Shown here in pieces: positions 34,384 through 43,290 of a DNA stretch of 64,000 nt (positions are counted from its first letter, which is position 1; every line of letters begins with the position of its first letter). Under the pieces are notes generated by a model that was given only the letters and a program-made list of their open reading frames with translations, was not told the DNA's origin and did not search any database. The stretch covers positions 17,028 to 81,027 of the forward strand of contig DHQO01000024.1 in the NCBI GenBank assembly GCA_002408125.1. Reading direction: 5' to 3'. The stretch is from Hyphomonadaceae bacterium UBA5336. GTDB taxonomy: Bacteria; Pseudomonadota; Alphaproteobacteria; Caulobacterales; Hyphomonadaceae. Made by a program: the position numbers and the translations under genes.

Positions 34384-34540
34384 TGTTTTCACTCCCGTAG
34401 AACCTAGCGAACTAGGTGGGCGCCGGATGAGACAGGGCCACGGCCCTGCCCAGATTGCCAGCTCCCTAACGGAAAGTAAGGTCCCCGGAGTTGAATGACC
34501 CTGTCAAACGCCGCAGCCCTTGCTGAAGATGGAAAATAGT
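34384..34540 (-). ncRNA. ssrS: probable 6S RNA
   Basis: The region upstream of the cyclo-ligase gene is non-coding and highly structured on the minus strand. A 9-bp stem (GACAGGGTC with GGCCCTGTC) encloses a partly open region. Beyond it is TCATCCGGCGCCCACCTAG, and a perfect ACCTAG-TTCG-CTAGGT hairpin (34402-34417) leads to GGTTCTACGGGAG. This sequence style and the position before 5-FCL match alphaproteobacterial 6S RNA as I remember it. The ends are approximate. Confidence 0.6.
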
Positions 34541-34580
34541 GTGTCTCGGGGCCTTTGATAAGCCCCCCCTGATGTGAGGA

Positions 34581-35630
34581 TCATTTCAGGTCGAACGCCA
34601 TCAACAGCGTGCGCTGGCGATCTGAGAAATTATTGTCGGAGATGATCCACACGCGCACCGTGCCATCCTCGTTCCGTGTGGCGGCGATCCCCTCGAAATT
34701 GTCGACGGTGACGCTGGCATCGAGGCGGAAGAGTACGGTCATCCCGCCGGGCGTTTCGCCCGACATATCAAGCGAGAAGACCTCGATCGTGTTGCCGATG
34801 AGGGGGTTATAGTCCCGCGCGACGCCATAGAGCGTGTCGCCGAGCATATCGAGCCCGGTGATCTTCAGCCCGCCATCGAGCGGCAGGCGGGCGATAAGGC
34901 TGGCCTGCGGGCCCACCGAAAGCTCGGCCAGCGGGCCGCCATCCTCGCGGGTCTCGATGCCGAGCAGGACGGTGTCGCCCTTCAGCGCGAGGCCTTCCGC
35001 GCCGCCATTGTCTTCCAGGTCTTTGGCCATGCCGGCCGGGTGCGGCGCGAGGCTGACAATCGGCGCACTGCGAGCAGCCGAGCCGCAGGCTTCAAGATCG
35101 AAGGCGGCGACGCGATGGTCGCGCTCGAAGCTGACAAGGGCGAGGCCGTCCTCCGTCAGGGCGAGGCCTTCGGAATCCTGCCGGGACTTTCCCGCGAGCA
35201 AATCGCCGTTCGCACCGCGCATATAGGCGATATGCGCGCTGGCCGGCACGCCGTCTTCCATATTGATCCAGACAAAGGCGCCTTCGTCGGAGACGGTCAG
35301 GAAATTGCCGGAGGCGAATGTGTCGAGGCCGGAGAGGCCGCCGAAATTCGCATTCGGGCTGGTCAGGTGCCAGCCGCCGGCGAAGGCGATGTCCGGCGCC
35401 GTGGGGCCAAGCGGCAGCGCGCCGCCAAGCTCGACCGGTGTGGCTGTGATCTCAAGGCTCTGCGCGCGGGCATAGGAGACGCCCTCAGGGCAGGACTGGG
35501 CACGCAGTGCCGCGCTGGCTTCGCTCAGGGCCCAGGGCGCGCCGGGCTCTGGCAGGGGCGCCGGGGTGCCGATACATCCGGCGATCAGGAGAAGGGCGGT
35601 CAGGCTGGCGGGCAGGCGGGGCAGGGGCAT
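34581..35630 (-). CDS. phytase-like/esterase-like beta-propeller lipoprotein
   Basis: Protein of 349 residues. Lipobox LIAGC (C19). The body matches the esterase-like-of-phytase family: FGGLSGLDTFASGNFLTVSDEGAFVWINM, DSEGLALTEDGLALVSFERDHRVAAFDL, NGGAEGLAL, and the C-terminal VDNFEGIAATRNEDGTVRVWIISDNNFSD. It is an envelope protein of unknown substrate; phosphatase activity in the family is largely predicted. It is monocistronic. Confidence 0.85.
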   Translation of the reverse strand: MPLPRLPASLTALLLIAGCIGTPAPLPEPGAPWALSEASAALRAQSCPEGVSYARAQSLEITATPVELGGALPLGPTAPDIAFAGGWHLTSPNANFGGLSGLDTFASGNFLTVSDEGAFVWINMEDGVPASAHIAYMRGANGDLLAGKSRQDSEGLALTEDGLALVSFERDHRVAAFDLEACGSAARSAPIVSLAPHPAGMAKDLEDNGGAEGLALKGDTVLLGIETREDGGPLAELSVGPQASLIARLPLDGGLKITGLDMLGDTLYGVARDYNPLIGNTIEVFSLDMSGETPGGMTVLFRLDASVTVDNFEGIAATRNEDGTVRVWIISDNNFSDRQRTLLMAFDLK

Positions 35631-35687
35631 GTGCAGCAGGTCTCCGAATCTCGTCGCAGACCAGCCTAGCGCCGCTCTGCAAGCATC

Positions 35688-36335
35688 TCATGACACCAGG
35701 CCGGCAATCTCCGCGCGCAGTTCCGGCAGACCGAAGCCCTTCTCCGAGCTGGTGATGCGCACCATCGGGTGGGCGGCGGCGTGCTTTTTCAGCCGGGTCT
35801 CAAGCTTTTCCTTCAGGGCCTGCGCCTCGCTGGGCTTCACCTTGTCGGCCTTGGTCAGCACGATCTGATAGTTCACCGCCGTGGTGTCGAGCAGCTCCAT
35901 CACCTCGTCATCGGCCTTCATCAGGCCGCGGCGGATATCCACCAGGAGGAAGACCCGGCGCAGGGCCGCACGCCCGCGCAGATAGTTCTTCGTCAGGGCC
36001 ATCCAGTGGGCGGCCTGAGTCTTGGAGACCTTGGCATAGCCAAAGCCCGGCAGGTCAACCAGCCAGGCCGTCCCGCCGGCGAGATCATAATAGTTGATCT
36101 CGCGTGTCTTGCCCGGCTCGGCGCTGGTGCGCGCGAGCGCCTTGCGCCCGGTCAGGGCATTGATGAGAGAGGATTTTCCGACATTGGAGCGCCCGGCAAA
36201 GGCGACCTCGAACCGGTCTCCGGGCGGCAGTTCGCGCAGGTTCACCACGCCCTTCACGAAGATGACCGGCTGGGCAAAAAGCAGCCGGCCTGCTTCCAGG
36301 GCGTCGTCAGTGAATTCCGGCTCGTCGGCGCTCAT
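35688..36335 (-). CDS. engB: ribosome biogenesis GTPase YsxC/EngB
   Basis: Protein of 215 residues. GTPase motifs are G1 GRSNVGKSSLI, G3 DLPGFGYAK and G4 LTKADKV. It acts in 50S subunit assembly. The start overlaps the yidC stop (ATGA). The order rpmH-rnpA-yidC-engB on one strand is the normal alphaproteobacterial cluster. Confidence 0.95.
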   Translation of the reverse strand: MSADEPEFTDDALEAGRLLFAQPVIFVKGVVNLRELPPGDRFEVAFAGRSNVGKSSLINALTGRKALARTSAEPGKTREINYYDLAGGTAWLVDLPGFGYAKVSKTQAAHWMALTKNYLRGRAALRRVFLLVDIRRGLMKADDEVMELLDTTAVNYQIVLTKADKVKPSEAQALKEKLETRLKKHAAAHPMVRITSSEKGFGLPELRAEIAGLVS

Positions 36336-38173
36336 TCTGCGGGCGCGTCGCCCTTGCGCCCCAGGAGGCGCGCGATCAGCTTGTCGAACTCGGTCTCCAC
36401 CCCGTTGCGGCGCATGATGAAGTATTGCTGGATCAGCGACAGGGTGTTGTTCCAGACCCAGTAAATCACGAGGCCGGCGGCGAACCCACCGAACACGAAG
36501 GTCAGCACCAGCGGCATGGCGCGGATCACCATTTTCTGGGTCGGGTCGGTCGGCGGCGGGTTGAGCGACTGCAGGGCGGCCATGGTCAGGCCATAGAGGA
36601 TCGGCAGGAGGCCGATACCGATCACCACGCCGATGATCGGCAGGGCTTTCACATCCGAGGCGGCCCAGGGCAGCAGGCCGAACAGGTTGCCGATGGCCAG
36701 CGGGTCCGGCGCCGACAGGTCCTTGATATAGCCGAAGGATTCATGGCGCATTTCCAGCGTCACGAAGAGCGTCTTGTAGAGCGCATAGAAGATCGGGATG
36801 GTCGCGAGGATAGGCAGGCAGCCGGCGAGCGGATTGGCCTTTTCCCGCTGGTAGAGGGCCATGATCTGCTTCTGGCGTTCCTGCGGGTTCTCCTTGTACT
36901 TTTCCTGGATCTCCTTCATCGGCTCGGACAGCTTCTTCATCTTCGCCATGGCCTTGTAGCTCTGATTGTAGAGCGGGATCAGCGGGGTCTTCACCAGCAC
37001 GGTGAAAGCCAGGATCGCCCAGCCGAAGGAGCCGACCATGCCTTCAAGCCAGACCAGGATGCTGAAGAAGGGCTTGGTAAGGAACCACAGGAAGCCCCAG
37101 TCGATGGCATCGTCGAAGCGCGGGATACCGAGATCGTCCTCATAGGCGCGCAGCACGGCCAGCTCCTTGGCGCCGGCAAAGATGCGGTGCTCGACCGTGA
37201 CCTCGCCGCCGGCCGGGATGGTGACCGTCGTGCCGCGGGTCATGAGCTGGTAGATCGGCTCGCCATTGGCCTGCTGGGTGAGGTCGAAATCGGCCTCGAA
37301 GGCGGTGCCCTGCTGGGGCACGAGCGCGGCCATCCAGTACTTGTCGGTAAAGCCGATCCAGCCGGCGGCCTCTGCATCCGGGTCGCCCTTGATGCCCTTG
37401 CCTTCCGACAGGTTCTTGTAGCTGCGCAGTTCCAGCTCATTGTCGATGACGCCGATCAGGCCCTGATGGACGATATGGCTGGCCTGGGCCGAGCCGGGAT
37501 CGGTCGCTTCGAGAAACTCTTTATAGTCGCCATAGCGCTGGATCACGCCGAACGGCATGAGGGAGATCTCGGAGCTTCCGGAGTTCACCACCGTGTCGGA
37601 ATAGGTGAACATATAGTCGGCATCCATCGAGATGGTGCGCTCGAAGGTGAGCGGGCCGTTCGTGCGGCGCAGGGTGATGGGTGTGTCCGGCGTCAGTCTG
37701 GATCCAACGGCCAGTTCCCAGGCCGAGTTCAGGCCGATCGCCGCGCCGCCTTCGGCCGTCTGCCAGCCATAGGTCGCGAAATAGCCGCTGGCGGAGTTGG
37801 ACGGGCGCATCAGGCGCAGCTCTTCCTCGTCTTCGACGGTAAGATAGTGGCGCCGGAGGTTGAGATCGTCGATCCGTGCACCGGCAAGGTTGATCGAGCC
37901 GTCCACGCCGGGCCCGTCAAACGGCACGCGCGCATCCGATGCCAGTGCGGCCTCCACAGTCGGAGCGATAACCGGCGCGTCCACGCCGAGGGCTTCGCGC
38001 TGGGCATCGGCTTCGGCCTGGCGGGAAGCGGCTTCCTCCTGGGCGGCCTCGCGCGCTTCCTGCTGCGGGCCGGCATAGAAGGTCTGGTAGGCAAAAAGCA
38101 CCGCGACCATCAGCACCATGGCGATGATCAGGTTGCGTGTCTGATCGGGATCGTTCGGCGCATTGGGCGGCAT
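36332..38173 (-). CDS. yidC: membrane protein insertase YidC
   Basis: Protein of 613 residues. An N-terminal anchor (LIIAMVLMVAVLFAYQTF) is followed by the large periplasmic P1 domain (about 60-370). The conserved five-helix insertase core then begins at FLTKPFFSILVWLEG, with KMKKLSEPMKEIQEKYKENPQERQ as the cytoplasmic hairpin. It inserts proteins into the inner membrane alone or with SecYEG. It is coupled to engB by an ATGA overlap. Confidence 0.96.
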   Translation of the reverse strand: MPPNAPNDPDQTRNLIIAMVLMVAVLFAYQTFYAGPQQEAREAAQEEAASRQAEADAQREALGVDAPVIAPTVEAALASDARVPFDGPGVDGSINLAGARIDDLNLRRHYLTVEDEEELRLMRPSNSASGYFATYGWQTAEGGAAIGLNSAWELAVGSRLTPDTPITLRRTNGPLTFERTISMDADYMFTYSDTVVNSGSSEISLMPFGVIQRYGDYKEFLEATDPGSAQASHIVHQGLIGVIDNELELRSYKNLSEGKGIKGDPDAEAAGWIGFTDKYWMAALVPQQGTAFEADFDLTQQANGEPIYQLMTRGTTVTIPAGGEVTVEHRIFAGAKELAVLRAYEDDLGIPRFDDAIDWGFLWFLTKPFFSILVWLEGMVGSFGWAILAFTVLVKTPLIPLYNQSYKAMAKMKKLSEPMKEIQEKYKENPQERQKQIMALYQREKANPLAGCLPILATIPIFYALYKTLFVTLEMRHESFGYIKDLSAPDPLAIGNLFGLLPWAASDVKALPIIGVVIGIGLLPILYGLTMAALQSLNPPPTDPTQKMVIRAMPLVLTFVFGGFAAGLVIYWVWNNTLSLIQQYFIMRRNGVETEFDKLIARLLGRKGDAPAE

Positions 38174-38215
38174 GGGTCGGCTTGGCTCTTCTTTATGGGT
38201 CTTGATGGGCGTCGC

Positions 38216-38590
38216 TCAGGAGGGATCGCGCGGGGCGCCCAAAGCAGGCGCGAGGCTTATCAGGGCGCTTTTCATGTCGTCAAGCAATGCGGCCCAGTCG
38301 GTACCACCGGTCACACCCCTGGCGATGAACACATAGTCCACGCCGGGCTCGCCCAGTTCCGGCAGGAGGAGTCGCGCGGCCTCGCGCAAGCGCCGCTTGG
38401 CACGGCTGCGGGCGGGGGAATGTCCGATCTTCTTTGTGGCGGTGTAGCCATCCCCGATCCAGTCGCCGGCCGGCTCGGCCCGGCGCACGGCCTGGACCAG
38501 CAAAGACTTGCGCCGCTCTGTCCTGCCATTGCGTGCGGCGAGGAACTCAGAGCGGCGCTTCAGGCGTCGGAGTTTTCGTGAGGCGGCCAA
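38216..38590 (-). CDS. rnpA: ribonuclease P protein component
   Basis: Protein of 124 residues, protein cofactor of RNase P. The typical pattern is LRRLKRRSEFLAAR near the start and the RNR-like motif SRAKRRLREAARLLLP. The start is a TTG at 38590 with GGAGG six bases upstream; no ATG fits. It lies 23 bases downstream of rpmH. No yidD gene occurs in the 42-bp gap before yidC. Confidence 0.92.
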   Translation of the reverse strand: MAASRKLRRLKRRSEFLAARNGRTERRKSLLVQAVRRAEPAGDWIGDGYTATKKIGHSPARSRAKRRLREAARLLLPELGEPGVDYVFIARGVTGGTDWAALLDDMKSALISLAPALGAPRDPS

Positions 38591-38613
38591 GGGCGCCTCC
38601 AGCAGGTAAGGGC

Positions 38614-38748
38614 TTAGGCCGAAAGGCGCTTGCGGCCCTTCACGCGGCGACGGGCCAGGACCTTGCGGCCATTCTTGGTGGCCATGCGCGAGCGAAAGCC
38701 GTGGGTGCGGGCGCGCTTGAGGCGGCTGGGCTGGAAAGTACGTTTCAT
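38614..38748 (-). CDS. rpmH: 50S ribosomal protein L34
   Basis: Protein of 44 residues: MKRTFQPSRLKRARTHGF followed by RSRMATKNGRKVLARRR, an exact L34 pattern. It is first in the rpmH-rnpA-yidC-engB cluster. Confidence 0.96.
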   Translation of the reverse strand: MKRTFQPSRLKRARTHGFRSRMATKNGRKVLARRRVKGRKRLSA

Positions 38749-38969
38749 CGGGCTCTCGCCTTTTAACTTGGGATCGGTTGTTTGCCGGAAAGGGCGCTAG
38801 CTACAGAATCCGGGGTGTGCTTGTCAAGCACTCACAGTGCGCTTGGGGACGTTCACGCGAGTTTGAGCGCACCGTCACGCGACGTGATATGAAGCGCGAT
38901 GCAGGCAAGCATATATGCCCGCAAGAGTTTCCGCGATGGGTGGAACTGAAAAGGATTGGACCGAGGCAC

Positions 38970-39737
38970 ATGTCGACAGACCCCGATACGGGCAAAACAG
39001 AGGCGCGGGCGAAGCGTCCGGTCTGGATCAGGCTCTGGCCGGTCTATGTCATCGCCGCAGGCCTCATCATCGCCTGGCAGGCGGGTCTCTTCCAGTATCT
39101 CTCGCTTGATACGCTGCGTGAGAATAATGCCGCCTGGGCCGGATTCGTGGCGGAGAATCTCGTCCTGTCGCTCGCTATCTTCATTACGGTCTATGCGCTT
39201 GCGACCATTTTCATGCTGCCGGGTGCGCTGTGGATCACCATTGCCGGCGGACTCCTGTTCGGACTGGTGGGTGGGTCGCTCGCCACCATTGCCGGCGCGA
39301 CGCTGGGCGCTTCCATCCTGTTCTTCGCCGCGCGCACCTCCATCGGCACCGCGCTGCGTGACCGGGCCGGGCCGTTCGTGCAGAAGATGGAGCGCGGCTT
39401 CCGCGAGGATGAGCTGAGCTACATGTTCTTCATGCGCCTCTTTCCGGCTGTGCCCTTTCCGGTGGCCAATATCGCGCCGGCCTTGCTGGGGGCGAAGTAT
39501 CGCAACTATCTTCTGACAACGGCGGTCGGGATCATTCCCGGCGTGGTCGCCTATACCTGGATCGGCTACAGCCTGCAGAGCAGCCTCGATCCGGAAGAGA
39601 CCCAGTCCCTGATTGGCGTCGTTGGCAATTTCGCGCCCGCATTCGTCGCGCTCGGGATCGTTGCGCTGATGCCGGTTGCGTACAAGAAATTCATTGCCGG
39701 CCGGAAAGCCGGGAAAGTCGAGGGCACGACGCGATGA
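38970..39737 (+). CDS. TVP38/TMEM64 family membrane protein
   Basis: Protein of 255 residues with five or six membrane segments. The SNARE-associated/DedA-superfamily core is GALWITIAGGLLFGLVGGSLATIAGATLGASILFFAAR, and FFMRLFPAVPFPVANIAPALLG is its hallmark. It probably functions as a lipid or small-molecule transporter/scramblase. ATG at 38970 has GAGG just upstream. It overlaps the next gene (ATGA), so the pair is co-translated. Confidence 0.9.
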   Translation: MSTDPDTGKTEARAKRPVWIRLWPVYVIAAGLIIAWQAGLFQYLSLDTLRENNAAWAGFVAENLVLSLAIFITVYALATIFMLPGALWITIAGGLLFGLVGGSLATIAGATLGASILFFAARTSIGTALRDRAGPFVQKMERGFREDELSYMFFMRLFPAVPFPVANIAPALLGAKYRNYLLTTAVGIIPGVVAYTWIGYSLQSSLDPEETQSLIGVVGNFAPAFVALGIVALMPVAYKKFIAGRKAGKVEGTTR

Positions 39738-41188
39738 AAGCTCCCAACAATTCCATCCCCACGCGGGAATTCAAGGCCGACCTGGTCGTCATTGGCGCCG
39801 GGTCTGCAGGCCTGTCTGCGGCGGCAGGTGCGGCCATGCTCGGCCTGAAGGTCGTGCTTTATGAACAGGGCAAGATGGGCGGGGACTGCCTCAATTATGG
39901 CTGCGTGCCATCCAAGGCGCTGCTCAGTGCAGCCAAAGCCGCCCAGGGCGTGCGCGAGGCGGGCAAGTACGGCGTCGATACGGGGATCACTGCCGTGGAC
40001 TGGGCGCGCGTCCAGGCTCATGTGCGCGGCGCCATAGAGACCATCGCCCCGGTCGACAGCCAGGAGCGATTCGAGGGCCTGGGTGTCACCGTGATCCGCG
40101 AGCATGCGCGCTTCGCCGACCGCAAGACCATCGTCTCCGACACCACCCGCACCACGGCGCGGCGTATTATCCTCGCCACCGGCTCGCGCGCCTTCGTGCC
40201 GCCCATCGAAGGGCTGGAGGAGGCCGGTTACCTCACAAATGAGACCATCTTTTCGGCGCCGGAGCAGCCGTCTCACCTCATCATCCTCGGCGGCGGGCCC
40301 ATCGGCATGGAAATGGCGCAGGCCTTCAACCGGCTGGGCTCGAAGGTCACCGTGGTCGAACGCGAACGTGTCCTCGGCCTGTCGGACGAGGCCCATGCGC
40401 AGATTGCGGCAGACACGCTGCGCGATGAGGGCGTCAGTCTGCTGGAAGGCCATACCGCCGAGCGGGTCGAGACGACCGAGACCGGTGTCCGCCTGATCGC
40501 GAGCCATGAGGGCGGCGAGGCGGCCATGGATGGCTCGCACATTCTCGTCGCGCTCGGCCGGCGCGCCGTGCTCGACGGGCTCAACCTGGAAACCGGCGGC
40601 GTTGCCCATGACGGGCGTTCGGTGACGGTGAAGGACACGCTGCGCTCGCCTTCCAACCCACGCGTCTGGGCGCTCGGCGATGTGGCCGGCATGGGCCAGT
40701 TCACCCACCTTGCCGGCTGGCATGCCTCGGTCTTCGTGCGCCGGGCTTTCTTCAAGTCGCCCTTCGCGAAGTCCACCAGCCTGCCGCTGCCGGTCGTCAC
40801 CTATACCTCGCCCGAAGTCGCCCAGATCGGCCTGACCGAGGCCGCCGCGCGCGAACAGTATGGCGATGAGGCGCAGGTCACTCATTTCGCCTTCGATGAA
40901 AACGACCGCGCCATCGCCGAAGGCAAGACAAAGGGCGAGGCGAAACTGATCATCCGCAAGGGCAAGCTGCTCGGCACCTCGATTGTCGGCGAGGGGGCAG
41001 GGGATATCCTGCAAATGGTCGGCCTTGCCATGTCCAATGGGTTGAAGGTCAAGGACCTGACGAATTTCATCTCGCCCTATCCGACACGGTCCGAAGTGGT
41101 GAAGCGTGCGGCCTCGGCCTACTTCACCGAGACCGTGTTCGGGCCGGGTGCGAAACGACTTGTCGGCTTGCTCCAGCGCATCCCCTAG
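39734..41188 (+). CDS. FAD-dependent pyridine nucleotide-disulfide oxidoreductase (mercuric reductase-like)
   Basis: Protein of 484 residues. FAD site VVIGAGSAGLSAA; redox disulfide C52/C57 in GGDCLNYGCVPSK; NAD(P) site ILGGGPIGMEMA; second FAD motif VWALGDVAG; and the dimerisation domain. It has neither an N-terminal HMA domain nor the C-terminal Cys pair of true MerA. The C-terminal His-Pro-x4-E seen in lipoamide dehydrogenase is also not evident, so substrate is unknown. Coupled to TVP38, a pairing seen in many bacteria. Confidence 0.9.
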   Translation: MKAPNNSIPTREFKADLVVIGAGSAGLSAAAGAAMLGLKVVLYEQGKMGGDCLNYGCVPSKALLSAAKAAQGVREAGKYGVDTGITAVDWARVQAHVRGAIETIAPVDSQERFEGLGVTVIREHARFADRKTIVSDTTRTTARRIILATGSRAFVPPIEGLEEAGYLTNETIFSAPEQPSHLIILGGGPIGMEMAQAFNRLGSKVTVVERERVLGLSDEAHAQIAADTLRDEGVSLLEGHTAERVETTETGVRLIASHEGGEAAMDGSHILVALGRRAVLDGLNLETGGVAHDGRSVTVKDTLRSPSNPRVWALGDVAGMGQFTHLAGWHASVFVRRAFFKSPFAKSTSLPLPVVTYTSPEVAQIGLTEAAAREQYGDEAQVTHFAFDENDRAIAEGKTKGEAKLIIRKGKLLGTSIVGEGAGDILQMVGLAMSNGLKVKDLTNFISPYPTRSEVVKRAASAYFTETVFGPGAKRLVGLLQRIP

Positions 41189-41206
41189 CGTAACGCTCTA
41201 GGCGTT

Positions 41207-42643
41207 ATGACGACGGGGACTTCATCCGTATCGCCACCGTCGGGCGGGGCACGCACAGGCTGGCAACACAGCCTGTCGGTCCGCCTGTTCTGGCTCACTT
41301 TCGCAGTCATCCTGCTGGTCGAGCTGATTGTCTTTATTCCGAGCGCTACGGCCTTTCGCACCAACTGGTTGGAAGACCGGGCACAGGCGGCACGCATCGC
41401 CTCCCTCTCCGTGGAGGCCTCGCCCTCGCGCAAGCTTTCCATGGAACTGTCGGATTCCCTGCTCGACCTGGCCGAGGTCCTGGCGCTGACGGAACTCGAC
41501 GGTACCATGCGTATCCGGCTCCTGCCGGCGGCCGAGCCGATCCCGAAATCCGTCGTGCCCATCGACCTGCGCCAGGAGGGGTATCTGGCCAGCGTTTCCT
41601 CGACCTTCGGCACCTTCTTCGCCCCGGAAGGCCGGGCGGTGATGATCGTCGACCGCGGGGCGCGCGACGACCGGGTGATCGAGGTGATCGTGCGCGAGGC
41701 GCCGCTGAAGGCAGAGCTGTGGGCCTATGGCGGGCGGATCCTGCTGCTCTCGCTGCTGGTGTCTGTGGCCGCCGGTGGGCTGGTCTTTGCGGTGCTCTTC
41801 TTCCTGCTGGTGCGGCCGATGCGGCGGGTGACGCAATCGGTAGAACAGTTCCGCAAGGATCCGGGCGACTGGAGCGGGCACCTGTCGCCGACCCGGCGGC
41901 GCGACGAGATCGGCCGCGCCCAGAATGCCCTTGCGGATATGGAATCGGCGGTGTCGGAGAGCTTCCGCCAGCGCGAAAGGCTTGCGGAGCTTGGCGAGGC
42001 GGTCGCGCGCATCAATCATGATTTGCGCGGCTCTCTGGCCGCCGCACAGCTTGTCTCTGAAGGTCTTGCGCGATCCGAGGACCCGCGGGTCAAGCGCGCC
42101 GCCCCCCGCCTTGAGCGCGCCCTGGAACGGGCTATCAATCTCGCCACCCAGACGCTGCAATACGGCAAGACCTCTGCGCCGCGCGCCGAACTGCGCCCCT
42201 GCGCTCTGGCCATGATCCTGGACGAGGCCGCCGAGGAAGTGCTCGCCGGGAGGCCGGGCATTGCCTGGACGAACCAGGTAGATTCAAGGCTCAACGTGAA
42301 AGCCGATGCCGATCATCTGCACCGCATCGCCTCCAACCTCATCCGCAATGCGGCCGAGGCCATGGGTGAGGAAGGCGAGATCGTCGCCACCCTCGATGAT
42401 CGTACGCTGCGCATCCGCGACACCGGGCCGGGCCTGCCGGAGGAGATCGCCGAGACGCTGTTCAAGCCCTTCGGCAGCGCCCGCAAGCGCGGCGGCACGG
42501 GGCTCGGCCTCGCCATCGCGCGCGACCTGGCGCGGGCCATGGGCTGCGAGCTCCGGCTCGGCGAGACCGGGAAGGGCGGGACCACCTTCGAGCTGGAGTT
42601 TGCCGAGGCGCCGGGCTGGTCCGGCGAGGCGGCCGCCCAGTGA
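41207..42643 (+). CDS. membrane sensor histidine kinase (HAMP, HisKA, HATPase)
   Basis: Protein of 478 residues. Two membrane segments (about 28-50 and 175-200) bracket a periplasmic sensor of roughly 120 residues. HAMP follows, then HisKA with H271 in ARINHDLRGSLAAAQ, and HATPase motifs NLIRNAAEAM, DTGPGLP and GGTGLGLAI. No response regulator is adjacent. The ATG lies at the end of a small TAACGC/GCGTTA hairpin (41191-41207). It is coupled to the pseudouridine synthase gene (ATGA). Confidence 0.9.
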   Translation: MTTGTSSVSPPSGGARTGWQHSLSVRLFWLTFAVILLVELIVFIPSATAFRTNWLEDRAQAARIASLSVEASPSRKLSMELSDSLLDLAEVLALTELDGTMRIRLLPAAEPIPKSVVPIDLRQEGYLASVSSTFGTFFAPEGRAVMIVDRGARDDRVIEVIVREAPLKAELWAYGGRILLLSLLVSVAAGGLVFAVLFFLLVRPMRRVTQSVEQFRKDPGDWSGHLSPTRRRDEIGRAQNALADMESAVSESFRQRERLAELGEAVARINHDLRGSLAAAQLVSEGLARSEDPRVKRAAPRLERALERAINLATQTLQYGKTSAPRAELRPCALAMILDEAAEEVLAGRPGIAWTNQVDSRLNVKADADHLHRIASNLIRNAAEAMGEEGEIVATLDDRTLRIRDTGPGLPEEIAETLFKPFGSARKRGGTGLGLAIARDLARAMGCELRLGETGKGGTTFELEFAEAPGWSGEAAAQ

Positions 42644-43290
42644 TGAGCCCCTATGGCCCGCCTGTCGGGCCGGTTCAGTGCGTCTATTCTGACGCCCATC
42701 TCGTCGTGGCGGTGAAACCTTCCGGTCTGCTCTCGGTACCGGGGCGCGGGCCGGAAAAGGCCGATTGCCTGCCAGCCCGGTTGGAGGGCGCCTTCGGGCC
42801 TTTGCTTATCGTCCATCGGCTCGACATGGAGACCTCAGGCCTCATCCTTCTGGCGCGTGCGGCAGAGGCGCAGTCCGTCCTATCGCGCGCCTTTGCCGGG
42901 CGGGAGGTTTCCAAGCGCTATGTGGCCATTGTGGCCGGCGAGGTGGCCTCAGAGTTCGGCACCATCTCCCAGCCGATTGGCCCGGACTGGCCCAATCGTC
43001 CTCGCCAGAAGATCGATCCGGAGAACGGCAAGCCGAGCGAGACGTACTACTCCGTGCTCGGCCGCGAGGCGGGGGTGACGCGGGTGCAGCTCACGCCGGT
43101 CACTGGCCGAAGCCACCAGCTGCGCCTCCACATGCTGGCCATCGGCCACCCGATCCTCGGCGACCAGCTCTACGCCCGGCCGCAGGTGCGCGATGCGGCC
43201 CCGCGCCTCCAGCTGCACGCCTCGCGCCTCAGCTTCGACCATCCGGCGACAGGCGCGCCGATGGAGTTCAGCGCTCCGGCGCCATTCTAG
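42640..43290 (+). CDS. RluA-family RNA pseudouridine synthase
   Basis: Protein of 216 residues. The catalytic motif HRLDMETSGLILLAR contains D62. LVVAVKPSGLLSVPG and GRSHQLRLHMLAIGHPILGDQLY complete the family pattern. There is no S4 domain, so the RluA or TruC-like subgroup is likely; the target site in rRNA or tRNA is unknown. Its TAG stop shares the CTAG at 43287-43290 with the stop of the convergent GGT gene. Confidence 0.9.
   Translation: MMSPYGPPVGPVQCVYSDAHLVVAVKPSGLLSVPGRGPEKADCLPARLEGAFGPLLIVHRLDMETSGLILLARAAEAQSVLSRAFAGREVSKRYVAIVAGEVASEFGTISQPIGPDWPNRPRQKIDPENGKPSETYYSVLGREAGVTRVQLTPVTGRSHQLRLHMLAIGHPILGDQLYARPQVRDAAPRLQLHASRLSFDHPATGAPMEFSAPAPF

Noticed and set aside
36425..38581. 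A 718-codon frame antisense to yidC and rnpA
   Set aside because: It crosses two well-identified genes and shows no family motifs.
38749..38969. Replication origin beside rpmH
   Set aside because: No dnaA or parAB genes and no cluster of TTATCCACA-like DnaA boxes in the gap.
39734..41188. True mercuric reductase
   Set aside because: No HMA domain, no C-terminal cysteine pair and no mer genes nearby; only the general disulfide-reductase core is shared.
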